Below are positions 1 to 10,468 of a stretch of 64,000 bases of DNA, piece by piece. A model generated the notes under the pieces. That model saw only the letters and a program-made list of their open reading frames with translations. It did no database searches and had not been told where the DNA came from. Numbering within the stretch: the stretch's first letter is position 1; every line of letters begins with the position of its first letter. This DNA is from Diphasiastrum complanatum. Taxonomy: Eukaryota; Streptophyta; Lycopodiopsida; Lycopodiales; Lycopodiaceae. The translations under genes were made by a program, and so were the position numbers. The DNA lies in NCBI GenBank assembly GCA_029204225.1, contig CM055103.1:47550458-47614457 (forward strand), read 5' to 3'.

Positions 1-418
1 AATGTCACACGCATTCCAGCATCAACTATTCTTGCCATAGAAAGCAAGTCTTGCTGCAGTGTAGGCACAAACAGAACGTCTTCGAGTCGTCTGTCTCTTC
101 CATTGGTGTTGAGCCACAATGAACCAATATCGTTCACTTGATGTTTGGAAATATCTCCAAGAACTATGAATCTTGAAGGATCGGCACTTCTAAAATCAGA
201 CAATATTCATCTTGATGTCAGAAAGTGTGAGGTGGCTCCTGAATCTAGGATCACTTCTTGTGTGTCAGATGTTGACGTTGAGCACAGATGTAGGCGGTCG
301 AACAATTTCTATTCGATCTCTCTTTGTCCATTTTTGAGCTCTTGGGCTCCTCAACATAGGAAGAACTGTTGTTGTTCTCCTATATGTTCTGTGCACATTT
401 GTTCCTTGGGTTCAGGTG
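1..418 (-). pseudogene. copia zinc-knuckle end, protease and pre-integrase fragment (family A)
   Basis: Read on the minus strand, this stretch matches 48235-48670 of the plus-strand copy. That segment holds the end of the second zinc knuckle, the retropepsin region around LDSGATSH and the start of the pre-integrase domain. Small frame differences mean no long open frame remains here. It follows the RT fragment directly, which is the reverse of the order in an intact element. Confidence 0.75.
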
Positions 419-831
419 ACAATCCATGGCTCCCCATCCGGTCCGTACTTGAGCTTGAACACCCATTTGCATTTGACAGTCTTGCACTTATGTGGTAATG
501 GCTGCAATGTCCATACCTGGTCCTTCCTCATGGATTCCATCTCTTCGTTCATGGCTTGGATCCATTTGTCCTTTTCTGGAAATTCAATTGCTTCCTTGAA
601 AGTTTGTGGTTCGCCACTGAATCCACAGAACTCTTCTGATGTAGAAGTTGAGCTGCCTGGCATGTATCTTGCTGGCGTTCTTCGTGGTCTTGTCGACCTT
701 CTAGGAGATTCTCCTGGGATAGCAATGCCTTTGCCTTTGTCTGTTCTGCTAGGTCCAGAAGCATTTTGGTTTACAGGTGCTGTAGCAAAGGGCCGCCTCT
801 CGAATCTTTTGTCTTCTGATTCATCACTCAA
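419..831 (-). pseudogene. copia reverse transcriptase N-terminal fragment (family A)
   Basis: After a serine/proline-rich linker (RRSTRPRRTPARY) the frame enters the start of the copia RT domain: KWIQAMNEEMESM, then TVKCKWVFKLKYGPDG. It breaks off at position 419, where the next bases belong to the gag zinc-knuckle region of the same family. The fingers, the YVDD active site and RNase H are absent. The equivalent stretch in the other copy is 49791-50183. The fragment is a dead remnant. Confidence 0.82.
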
Positions 832-1265
832 ATGCGAAGTGACTCAAAATTTTCGTTTTTGTGTTCATCTTCTGCTCCCTCATTCACTGGTGGCAAATCA
901 TAGTACTGTCTTTCCAGGACTTCATAGATGACAGGATCGTCATTGGCCATTGTCCTGCTCTCATTAAATCTGACATCTCTCACTGTCTTCACAATGTTCG
1001 TGTCTGGCATGTAGACTCTGTAGTATGACGAATTGTTGTCATAACCTACTAGAAATCCCTGTTCAGCTTTCTCATCAAGCTTCTTTTGAAACTTATCAGG
1101 AATATGTGCATAAGCTGCACAGTCGAAGATTCTGATGTGAGACAGGTTGGGCTTTCTACCCCACCATAATTCGTGTGGTGTCATGTAAGGGACATCAGAC
1201 TTCCCTATCCTATTCTGGATGTATGCGGCTATAGCTACTGCTTCAGCTCACAGTACTCTTGGAGT
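828..1265 (-). pseudogene. copia integrase C-terminal fragment (family A)
   Basis: The frame reads MTPHELWWGRKPNLSHI followed by DCAAYAHIP and GFLVGYDNNSSYYRVY. This is the conserved region after the catalytic core in copia integrases, where the protein passes into the RT linker. It ends at a stop in the sequence ESLRI. The next reading frame, starting DESEDKRFERRPF, is in a different phase. The same region in the copy at 49437-49778 is almost identical. The catalytic core itself is missing, so this cannot be a working integrase. Confidence 0.8.
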
Positions 1266-1276
1266 TTGCTATCTTT

Positions 1277-1763
1277 TCAATCTTGGACAACACCTGCCAT
1301 CTGGAGCCACGGTGTACCAAGAAGGAGTTTATAAGTATTGGCATCTTCTGCTAGGTCTAAGATGACACAATCGATGACAAACTTGACACCTGCTATTCGA
1401 ACTTTTATATTTGATAAATGACTAGCAGGGTCGATAACTCGTTGATCAGCCATGCGAAGTTTGTATCGTGGTTGATCGAGGGTATGGAAGCCCCATGACT
1501 TTGCCAAGGACAAATCCATTATATTAATGCCCGATTCGCTATCTAGGATAGTCAGATACTGTAGGATAATCTTTATAGGACAAAGGTAGGGTGATGCTAG
1601 TCCCCTTAGCAACACCTATATTCAGCAGATTCATAGGAATCCGGGGAATTTTAGGAATCCCTTCTATTTTTCGCTGTTCATCAGGAATAGTAGACAGTTG
1701 AAAACTGCGATGGATATAACGTTGAAGCTCAATGAAGGATTTTATTGCGGTATGAAACGGCAT
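1277..1763 (-). pseudogene. Ty3/gypsy aspartic protease relic
   Basis: The minus frame contains LDSESGINIMDLSLAK, then YKLRMADQRVIDP and KLLLGTPWLQMAGVVQD. That is the layout of a retropepsin domain in plant gypsy elements: an active-site loop, here with ES in place of the usual GS/TG, and a final LLGRPWL-type motif. The part at 1539-1763 lies upstream in the frame and is proline-rich linker. Retropepsins cut the Gag-Pol polyprotein during particle maturation. No RT follows, because copia family-A sequence starts at 1265. The relic is unrelated to the complete gypsy at 3298-9512. Confidence 0.65.
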
Positions 1764-2046
1764 GGTGAGTTGAGCTTGCAGGAGGTCAGAAAATACTTCA
1801 AGTCCCTGTAGGTATTGCTCCTTTTCTGGGATATGAGCTGATATAGACTTTCTATATGTTCTTCCTCTCGCAAAAACTCATCTCAAAATTCATTGTATTG
1901 CCTTTGTTTCACTTTTGGGTCCGGGTAGTCTTTTGGTAATGTGGAAGCCGTCAAATGGCTTACTACAAGAGATGCTTATGTTGAGAGCCTCTTTGCTACC
2001 ATGAGAGTATTACTGATTTTGGCTAGCATCTCATTACTAGCTTCTT

Positions 2047-2346
2047 TCAGAAGCGGGAGCGCGATGACCTATCAGATGATGAGGTAGTCAGCTGAGTTTT
2101 CATGGTTTTGATGTTGTTCTTGTTGTTGGTGTTGTGCTCTAGTGAGAGCTCTAACAGGTTTGGATGAGATATGACGTGCTGGAAGAATCCTGTTAGGTTG
2201 TTTAGGATAATCCTTGAAACTGTGTTTACGGACACAGTCGGGACATTCTGCATGGTATTGGTTTTTAACTTTACAGTCAGCCATGAAATGTCCTGTTTCA
2301 CTTCGGCTCCAGTTGAGTTGTGAAGGAGCGGTTCAGCTGAGATCAA
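2047..2346 (-). pseudogene. gypsy gag zinc-finger relic
   Basis: A short minus-strand frame reads MADCKVKNQYHAECPDC followed by a glutamine- and histidine-rich tail. Cysteine and histidine spacing resembles a nucleic-acid-binding knuckle of a retroelement Gag, upstream of the protease relic at 1277-1763 on the same strand. The two pieces are not in one frame. I see no complete capsid domain. The call rests mainly on position and cysteine pattern. Confidence 0.35.
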
Positions 2347-2353
2347 GTCTGAA

Positions 2354-2525
2354 GGCTCCGGTTGAGATTTGAAGGTTGCCTTTGGTCGAGATGTTAAAGA
2401 GGCCTTTGGTTGAAATTAGGACTTAAGGCTCCGGTCGAGATTTGAAGGATGTCTTTGGTCGGATGTTAAAGAGGCCTTCGGTCAAAATCTAGACTTATGG
2501 CTCCGGTTTAGATTTGAATGATGAG
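2354..2525. repeat. tandem repeat, 72-73 bp unit, about 2.4 copies
   Basis: Copies start at 2354, 2427 and 2499 with the shared start GGCTCCGGTT/CGAGATTTGAA. Each unit also holds CTTTGGTCG and TTAAAGAGGCCTT. The units differ by several substitutions and one base of length, and the third is partial. The repeat lies in non-coding sequence between the gag relic and the gypsy insertion. Confidence 0.85.
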
Positions 2526-3292
2526 CGTCGTTGAGGTGAAACTCAGGACATGTCTGGATATTGAAGTAGTGCCTCAGTCGAGAGTTAGTAGGTAGCGGTC
2601 CGGTCCAAGCATGAGTCGTGGAGCTCAGCTTGGTAAGGATTGTGAAGCCCCAGTTGAGAAATGAGGTGCACGTCGGTCAGGACCAAAGTGGCGAGCTCTG
2701 CAATGAACGTGTGAGAGGTCATAGAGCAATTGTTTGGCAGCACAGATGAGAAAGATATGGCTTGGTTTAACGTCTGTGTAGCTGTGGAATGGTGCCAAAT
2801 GTTCACAGACTCACTGCAACTATGGATACGACTTTTGTTTCTATTTTTCTTATCGTTCTTTCTTCGTTCTTCTGTACTTACGGTTCTTACGGTTCTTCTT
2901 CTTATTAGAACAGCTATTAAACAGAAGTGTTACTCAGATTGCAATGTGTATTACCCAGCCTGTCAAGAAGTGTCACGTATCTGATACTCAGCTAAAGGCA
3001 TAAACCAGTCATGTAACCAGAAATAGCTCAAGAAGATCAACGTTTTGGAACAAGGAGCAATCCTACCACTATCTACTAAGTCAGAAAGCAATCAAGAACA
3101 AGATTAACTACTAAAACAAGGAACAAGAAACAAGAAACTAGATTCCTAACAGCATTTTAACAGTCTAAGAATCAAGAAACACTCATTTCTTGATGCTTAG
3201 ATTGCTCAAGAACAATCAAGAACTGGATTGTAATAAAGTATGCAAGATCTACACCACTATTAAAGGTGGCTCACTCTAACTAAGTTTAGGGG
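2526..3292. other. no gene recognised; possible old LTR or leader
   Basis: No conserved coding motif is seen on either strand. The segment has short purine-rich runs (multiple AAGAAC/CAAGAA motifs at 3030-3230) and ends at the GGTCT target site of the gypsy insertion. It may be remains of an LTR or untranslated leader. Confidence 0.4.
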
Positions 3293-3297
3293 GGTCT
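3293..3297. repeat. target-site duplication GGTCT (left)
   Basis: Five bases GGTCT lie immediately outside the LTR that starts at 3298. The same five bases follow the other LTR at 9513-9517. This marks 3298-9512 as one integration event. Confidence 0.9.
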
Positions 3298-3655
3298 TGT
3301 AATAGATCCTAACACCACAGTAGGGCAAACACTAACTGATCCACCCAACCTTGCCTACTCCCTGATATAGAGTAAGGCCCTCCTAGCCCAGTGTGAGGAC
3401 TGGTAGCATGCTACTGCCAAGTGTCGGCCACATGGCACTGACGTGGCCGACTGCACGTCGGGACCCAACTGGGGGCCCTATCCTGCTGACAGGGTCCCTA
3501 GGCTGTGTTAGGCCCGCCATGGCTATGGACCATGCTGGGGCACACTACTCACACTGTCTTGCCCTGTTGGTCATGTACGCTGGACACGACCCTGACTGTG
3601 GTATCTGACCTATCTGTGTTCTCTAGGGTTCGGCACTGGTTACGAGCTCGTAACA
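3298..3655 (-). repeat. 3' LTR of the chromovirus
   Basis: 358 bp, TG...CA ends (plus-strand TGTAATAG to CTCGTAACA). It is nearly identical to 9155-9512. Because the element is on the minus strand, this left copy is the 3' LTR. Confidence 0.95.
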
Positions 3656-3666
3656 CTCCCTCCCCC
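3656..3666 (-). other. polypurine tract
   Basis: On the minus strand GGGGGAGGGAG lies directly between the polyprotein stop codon and the LTR start. This is the usual primer site for plus-strand DNA synthesis. Confidence 0.88.
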
Positions 3667-6600
3667 TTAAGAACCGTCTTGGTCCTCTAAGACAAAGTCT
3701 GGAAAAATCTTGCGAAGGACGCTGCCTCTTTCCCAAGTGGCATTCTCAACAGGCTGATCATTCCACTTAACCAGATATTCTCGGTATAGAGTATGACGAG
3801 TCTACGTCTCTCTACTATCAAGAATCTCCTCTGGTTCATGTGGAGGTTGTTGAGGATCCAATGGGAGAACTAGAACACTGTCCCCTACCAGATTATCTGA
3901 TCTGGTTAAGGCTTTTCGTAACTGACTTACATGAAAGACTGGAAAAACCTTACTGCTGTGTGGGAGTTCTAGTTCATAGGTGACCTCGCCTAGTCTCCTA
4001 CTGATGGTAAAGGGACCACAATACCTTGGAGACAACTTAGCACACACTCCTGATTTGAGGGTTTTAGAGTCAACTGGGACTCTCAAGTAGACTCTCTCAC
4101 CAGTGGAGAACTGCACATCCCGTCTGTGTGGATCTGCATAATGCCTGGCTCGATCCTGGGATTGTCTAATGCTACGCTTAGCATGTTCTATCATCTGGTT
4201 TAGGTCTTCTAAAAAGTTTCTGGCTGCTTCAACTTTTTCTTGTTTAAACCCTACAGCTGTGGGTGAGCGTGGCTGAAAACCGTACATCAGCATAAATGGG
4301 CTGTATCCCGTAGCTGAATGTTTGGTACTGTTGTAAGCAAACTCTAATATTGAGAGATACTCCTCCCAATTAGTCTGCCTCTTGCTGGCGTATGCACGAA
4401 GCATATCCTCCAGCACTTGATTTACCCTTTCTGTTTGACCGTCCGTCTGTGGATGGTCGGTGGTACTCATATTAAGTTTAGTATGGAGATGATGGAATAC
4501 TGCCTTCCAAAAATTTCCAGTAAACTTACTGTCTCGGTCGCTGACTATGCCGGAAGGTAGACCGTACAATTTAAATAGCCCGTCTACAAACAACCTTGCT
4601 AACTCTGGAGCTCTAACGGTTGTTTTGGTCGGAATAAAATGAGCCATTTTGGTCAGACGGTCAACTGTGACCCATATAGTGTCATTACCCTTTTGGGTTT
4701 TAGGCAGGCCTACTATAAAATCCATGGAGATACTCTCCCATTTACCAGCTGGTATTTCTAAGGGATGCAACAACCCTCCTGCCTTTAAACGCTCTGCTTT
4801 ATTTACTTGACATTTCTGGCAACTGGTTACATACTGGTGGACGTCCCTTTTCATACTGGGCCAGAAAAATTGCCTACGAAGAAGCTCATAGGTCTTCTGT
4901 ATGCCTGGGTGTCCCGCGCTAGGATTGTCATGACATTCATATAGGACCTGCTGCCTATAATCCTCTGAATTGGGGACACATACTCTATCTCTATAGAGCA
5001 AGTACTCATCCTGAATGGAATACTGTTTCCATTTGAATCCTTGAGTCAACTGACCCTCAACCACTGGGGTTTGCTTGGGTAATACAGGCTCAGAATCCTC
5101 AACGTCATCTGATGACGTATACTCGGACTCATCATCATCCTCAACGGAAGCTGCCGTATTCTTGGATGAAATGGCACCAGCCCCGGGAACTGGTTCTGGA
5201 GTCTGTAACTGTCTGTTCTGGACTGAGTTCCAGATAATAGAGAAGAATGCATCATGCTGGCATTTCCCTCTCAAGGACTCGAGTAACTCATTACAAATCT
5301 GAGTAAAACTCAGCTCGTTTATCATAGGCATTCTGCTAAGGGCATCTGCTACTGTATTGAATTTTCCACGCCTATATCTGATAGACATGTCAAACTCTTG
5401 CATCAACTCTGCCCAACGAGCTTTCCGACCTCTAAGCTCAGGTTGATTGCAAAGGTATATGAGACTCTCATGGTCTGTCAGGACCTCAAAGTTGGCACCA
5501 TACAAATAATGCCTCCAAGTCTTAAGGGCATGGACTATAGAAAAGAGTTCCTTTTCATAGGCACTATACCTAGTCTGTGCTGGCTCGAGTTTTTTACTCT
5601 CGAACGCAACTGGTCGTCCACCCTGAGTTAGCACAGCACCTACTGCAAAGTCGCTAGCATCTGTTTCGACCACAAATGGCTGATTGGGGTCGACGACCTT
5701 TAAAACTGGTGCTGTAGCTAAGGCTGTTTTGAGAGCATCAAAGCTCTCCTACTGTGCGGACTCCCAAATGAACTCCTTTCCCTTCCGCTTAAGGAGATTT
5801 GTCATAGGAACTGCTATCTGAGCATATTCCTTGACAAATCGTCTGTAATATCCCGCCAAACCAAGAAAGATCTGAAGTTCCAAAATATTCTGAGGTTTCA
5901 ACCAACTGAGTATGGCTTTAACCTTATTTGGGTCCATCTTAATCCCATTTGAAGAGATAATGTGACCCAAATATGCTACTTCTTCAACGAAGAATTCACA
6001 CTTGGATTGTTTAGCATAGAGCTTACGCTTTCTGAGCAGTCGAAACACCTTTCTGAGGTGTTTTAGATGCTCCTTCCTCGTTTTGCTGTAGACGAGGATG
6101 TCATCTAAAAATACGACTACAAACTTACCCAAGTATGGTCTGAGGACACTGTTCATCAAGGTCATAAAGGTAGCTGGAGCATTTGTGAGCCCAAATGGCA
6201 TCACCTTAAACTCATAATGACCGTGACGAGTCCTAAAAGCTGTTTTCGAGACATCTTCCGATTTTATACGGACTTGATGATATCCCGTTCTGAGGTCTAT
6301 TTTGCTGAAAAACTTAGCCCCGTCGAGTTGATCAAACAACTCGTCTGCCCGAGGCATAGGGTATTTATTCTTAATTGTGACTTTATTGAGGGCTCTGTAA
6401 TCTACGCAAAGACGCATAGACCCCTCCTTCTTTTTCACCAATAGGACTGGTGAGGCCCATGGTGAACTACTGGTCTGAATTTGGCCTTTCCCAAGATAGT
6501 CTGTTAACTGCCTAGTTATTTCTTCATCCTCTGTTCGGCTGACCCGATACGGAGGTTTAGAAACAGGTGCTGTACCTGGTACTAGTTTTATTACATGATC

Positions 6601-8445
6601 TACCTCTCTGCTAGGTGGTAAACCATGTGGCAAATCTTCAGGAAAAACATCTTTAAATTTAGACAATAAAGTTTCTAATTTACTGATTTTCTGCTGAATA
6701 GAACTGGAAATAGAAACTTCAGGAATAAACTGAAAGTCACATAAGAATACCTGATGGTCTTCGTCTCCGATTAGCTGACAGAGCTCTGAACTGCAGACCA
6801 TAGGGCTGTTGGGAACATCATGCTCCCCATGCAACTGGATCTCTCGGCCTTTATACTGAAAGCTGAGGGTGTTCTCCTGATAGTTTCTGTGGAGGGAAGG
6901 TCCTAAACTGTAGAGCCAATCTCTCCCGAGAACAATGTCTGTTCGATCCAGGTGCATTATCTGAAAGTTTATTTGATCTTGGTACCCCTGAATACCAAGA
7001 TTTAACTTACTTACCATAGTTTCCCATTTTTTTTTATCTTCACCCTTAGCTAATGAAACTATGTACCTATGCTGACTAGGTACTTCTGGTAGTTTAAGCT
7101 TTTTAACCAGGGTGTGGTTGATGAAATTATGGGTTGCCCCATCATCAACCATGACTCTTACTGACTGGTTACCAACTTTCCCATGCATACGTACTAGGTC
7201 ATGCGGCCCAAAGCTGAAGGGTCTCGCTAGCATTGCAGAGGTCAGCTGGCAACAGTGTTCATGATCTTCATGATACACTTTGATCTCGGAAGCTGCCGAG
7301 TCACTAGGGAAACATACAGTCTGAACAAGATGAACTTGTTTTTTATCTTTTTTAGTGAAAGGCCCCTTGGGACACTGTCTGACTGTGTGTCCCTTGCCCA
7401 TACACACAAAGCACAAACGTTCTTGTTTGGCTTTCTCAAAATCATCTGGTTTTAAGGGCTGTATGAGTGAAGGGCATTTCTGAGGAGCTTCACCTTTAAA
7501 TTTATCTTCTTTCTTTCTTTTTAAAAATTTCTTTTTAAATTGAAAGTCTTTCTGAGGAAGCTGCTCAGAAAGTGGTTGTTGTCTCGCTCTCTTCCTACCC
7601 ACTGAATCATCATAGATTTGAGCATATCTGAGAGCTTGCTCAAGGGTAGTAGGCGAGTTTCTCTGGACCTCTACTTTATATTCATCTTTGAGGCCACGGA
7701 CAAATCCCCTGATTTTTTTATAGTCATCCATATTTTTAATCTTTAAAATTGCTTCTCGATACTGCGAGATATATTGGATGAGGGACTTGTCCATTACTGT
7801 TCTTTCCCAGGCTTCCCAGGCTCTATCAAGTTCATTCTCTGGTAGAAATTCTCTTAGGAAAGCTTCTTCAAAAGCTTTCCATGACCGGGGAGTCTGCCCA
7901 GTCTCCTGGAGATTTAACCACCACTTATAGGCCATAGGCCCTAAAGAAAGACTGGCCTCAATTGCTTGCAAATGATCAGGAGTCTGTTTAAGAGCATGAA
8001 TGTTCTTCCATTTGTTGAGGAAGGTTTGTAGAATATCTGCATTTCTATCCTTCTCTTCTCCATTAAAAGTAGGAGGCTTTAAATCTTTAAAAACACTGGG
8101 GTGAGACCGTAAAGTCTCACCCGAAACTGATGGAAGTGGAGAAGGGGATAACTGAGAAGTGGAGGGAAGGCTTCCTTTCGCGGAACTCAAAAACAAGTTT
8201 TTGAGTTCAGCGAACGAGTCGTCCACACTGGACTTGAAATTGGCTAATGCCAACTTCAGTTCATCCACTTCTGTTACCAATTGGAGGAACTGCTCCTTGG
8301 TAACCAGTTCGTCGAGTTCTTCGGCGAACTGTTCCTGTTCTTCCACTTCCATGGGTTCCTTCCCTTTTTTGTAAGCCAAGGCTTCTGTTTCAAGTTCGTC
8401 GAAGCCTCTCTCCGGGGGTTGATCAGGTCCCTGAGGAGTGGTCAT
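3667..8445 (-). pseudogene. gypsy Gag-Pol polyprotein with two in-frame TAG codons
   Basis: One frame of 1592 codons runs from ATG at 8445 to TAA at 3667-3669. Approximate domains: capsid about 115-290; zinc knuckle [14 protein letters not shown] near 343; protease [10 protein letters not shown] near 430, with DDG where DSG/DTG is usual; RT with FLDD near 780; RNase H starting ETDASDF near 925; integrase zinc-binding HPG and CQKCQ near 1180-1210; core with MDFIVG, SDRD and TERVNQ; chromodomain in the last 45 residues (YLVKWND, ATWERGS). TAG interrupts at 5749-5751, between RT and RNase H, and at 3802-3804, just before the chromodomain. Both are single-base changes from CAG. The rest of the frame is intact, which fits a young copy with two nonsense mutations. 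Confidence 0.93.
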
Positions 8446-9140
8446 CTTCGGAACTGAAAGAGAGCTACCTTAACTTCTGAAGGAAAAAAAGTCTAAAAGA
8501 CTAATTTACAACTGTACAAGGAGGGAAAGAAAACTTAGCTCTTTCTGAGAACTGTACTTCCACAGAGAGAATCAAGAAAAGCCCTTTCAGCTCTTCCTCC
8601 ACTGCTTTCAGATCTGCTGTCCGGAAAAATCAGAGATCAAGGTACCAAGAAAAAGAAACAAACTTCTGATCGTCTTGGTCCCTTCCCTCGCTGTCTGAGG
8701 TGTATACTTTTTGCTCCAAAATTCCCGTTTTAGGACCCAAAACAGTTGCAAACTTGTGGTTCCTGCCAAAGACCTTCAGCGCTGGACCTGCACCCACGAT
8801 TCTGTCTCAGATCCGTTCCAAATTCCAGAAAAGTTCACTCCAAATTCGAAGTTTCCACCCAATTTGGCAGCGCTGGACTGCTCCACGTTTTCTATTTAAA
8901 ATGTGCTCAAAAATCCACAACTGATACATAAAAATCAAGGGTAAATCCCTGATTTTTCAGCGCTGAGCTTCTACAAGGGATTGTGCCTCAAACAACTGTA
9001 AATTCCCAGCAAATTTCAAGGATTTGAAAGCTGTTCCTACAGCGATTTTCCTCCTCAATTCTTTTCTGAGAATCTGAGAAATCTTTCCTATCTTCTGATA
9101 GCTTTCTCTACTGCTGTCCTGAACTCCCTAGGATGGAGAT
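8446..9140 (-). other. untranslated leader of the chromovirus
   Basis: This is the 695-bp stretch between the PBS and the gag start codon on the minus strand. No conserved coding is visible; short open frames here lack known motifs. It holds repeated words such as CAGCGCTG and CCAAATTC. A leader of this length is normal for plant gypsy elements and probably carries packaging signals. Confidence 0.8.
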
Positions 9141-9153
9141 GGCTCTGATACCA
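9141..9153 (-). other. primer-binding site (initiator tRNA-Met)
   Basis: The minus strand reads TGGTATCAGAGCC, complementary to the 3' end of initiator tRNA-Met, one base inside the 5' LTR. It primes minus-strand DNA synthesis. Confidence 0.93.
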
Positions 9154-9154
9154 G

Positions 9155-9512
9155 TGTAATAGATCCTAACACCACAGTAGGGCAAACACTAACTGATCCA
9201 CCCAACCTTGCCTACTCCCTGATATAGAGTAAGGCCCTCCTAGCCCAGTGTGAGGACTGGTAGCATGCTACTACCAAGTGTCGGCCACATGGCACTGACG
9301 TGGCCGACTGCACGTTGGGACCCAACTGGGGGCCCTATCCTGCTGACAGGGTCCCTAGGCTGTGTTAGGCCCGCCATGGCTATGGACCATGCTGGGGCAC
9401 ACTACTCACACTGTCTTGCCCTGTTGGTTATGTACGCTGGACACGACCCTAACTGTGGTATCTGACCTATCTGTGTTCTCTAGGGTTCGGCACTGGTTAC
9501 GAGCTCGTAACA
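9155..9512 (-). repeat. 5' LTR of the chromovirus
   Basis: 358 bp. Compared with 3298-3655 I count four differences, all with A or T in this copy where the other has G or C (for example CTACTACC versus CTACTGCC). This LTR should hold the promoter for the minus-strand element. Confidence 0.95.
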
Positions 9513-9517
9513 GGTCT
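9513..9517. repeat. target-site duplication GGTCT (right)
   Basis: Matches 3293-3297 exactly and abuts the end of the LTR. Confidence 0.9.
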
Positions 9518-9741
9518 GCTTTTATTTACAAAGCCTAGGAAATATGACTAGCTCCTACATGGTCGTTCCTTCTCCGGGATACACCATGTAGGCTCACATA
9601 GATATTTCACTGTCATCCTAGCTAGTAATTTCTTGGCTCGCATACTTGGCTCTCAGCTTCTTCTGCTCTCCTCCTTCTGAGACCTCCTCGGTCATGGGTG
9701 AGAGATATTCTGTGTTTTCAGCTTGGCTCGGCATCTGGGGA
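9518..9741. other. unassigned sequence between two gypsy elements
   Basis: These 224 bp match no other part of the window that I can see and hold no recognisable motif. The segment sits where the rest of the 3' LTR of the older gypsy would be expected. Confidence 0.4.
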
Positions 9742-10280
9742 TGTCATGGGAAAGGCTTTGTATATGTCCATCTTACCTTGCATAATTTTCATCAATTCCT
9801 AGGCCCTTTTATCTAAGGGTTGCCCATCGCCAATCATAGTGGAGTGTGACACAAAGGGTGATCAGTCCTTTGGTTTCTTCTCCCAGTCTTTATAGACTCA
9901 AGTGAGCCTTTTTTATAGACTCGATTGAGCCTTCCTTATACACTCGATTGAGCCTTCTTCAGGTACCGTCTTTAAGCTTTAAGAAGCTTCTTTAGATTTA
10001 TTCTTCAGATACTCTTTTTAGTACCTACACATACCCTTAGAAAACGGTTAGAAGTCATACCATCAAATGGTTCATCATTAGATTCTATTTCTAGAACCTG
10101 CATATCCAACTATTAGCATTGCTCTACAGTTTCATTTCTTGTCTTCAAGTAATGATACCTGCACTCATAATTCATCAGTTAGAGTAATAAGCTCTAATAT
10201 TCAAAATATGTTTCATACAAAAAGAATGGAAGACTGGATAGCCTTTATTTCTTGGTCAATTTGGTCTATACAATTTTACA
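9742..10280 (-). repeat. 3' LTR of the older gypsy, truncated
   Basis: Matches 16169-16703 over its whole length, with scattered substitutions and small indels. It ends in TTTTACA next to the PPT. The remaining 1.3 kb of the LTR, as seen at 14865-16168, is missing here. Confidence 0.85.
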
Positions 10281-10289
10281 CCCCTCCGA
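10281..10289 (-). other. polypurine tract of the older gypsy
   Basis: The minus strand reads CGGAGGGG directly before the LTR start TGTAAAATTG. Confidence 0.75.
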
Positions 10290-10468
10290 CGCATTAAGCG
10301 TTGTCCTCAACGAACATTTCTCAAATAAATATTTAAAATTTCTGGATACTCTTGGAAGAATTCTTCTTCCATCCATCTTGCATCCGTAGTAGGATAGTTC
10401 TTAAATTTGAGGAGGTATAATGTAGAAGTCATTTCTTTTCTTCCAGTTATTGTCTGGTGCATCAAGAT

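Larger units (their letters stand above)
1..1265 (-). mobile_element. Ty1/copia family A, rearranged internal fragment
   Basis: The minus strand carries pieces of a copia polyprotein in the wrong order. Integrase C-terminus is followed by the N-terminal part of reverse transcriptase, then directly by the zinc-knuckle end, protease and pre-integrase region. Each piece is a close nucleotide match to the plus-strand copy at 46270-52137, in the order 49353-49778, 49791-50183, then 48229-48670. No LTR is seen in this fragment. The left end is cut by the window edge. The right end falls near 1265, where similarity to the other copy stops and a gypsy relic begins. Confidence 0.85.
3298..9512 (-). 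mobile_element. complete Ty3/gypsy chromovirus, 6.2 kb
   Basis: The element has two 358-bp LTRs, a GGTCT target duplication, a PBS complementary to initiator tRNA-Met at 9141-9153 and a PPT at 3656-3666. One reading frame holds gag, protease, RT, RNase H, integrase and a chromodomain, in the Ty3/gypsy order (integrase after RNase H). I found only four LTR differences by eye, all transitions, so insertion is recent. The frame has two in-frame TAG codons and is otherwise open, so this copy is probably not autonomous but could be mobilised in trans. Confidence 0.95.

Noticed and set aside
2354-2525. CRISPR-like repeat array
   Set aside because: Units are 72-73 bp, directly adjacent without unique spacers, in a plant-type genome.
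3393-3690. Short plus-strand frames duplicated at 9250-9465
   Set aside because: They lie inside the two LTRs and are duplicated only because the LTRs are.
8700-8931. Short overlapping plus-strand frames
   Set aside because: They fall in the untranslated leader of the minus-strand chromovirus and have no motif.
9141-9153. tRNA-Met gene fragment
   Set aside because: The match is the primer-binding site beside an LTR, not a tRNA gene; same for 14849, 21442, 39093, 47254 and 52699.
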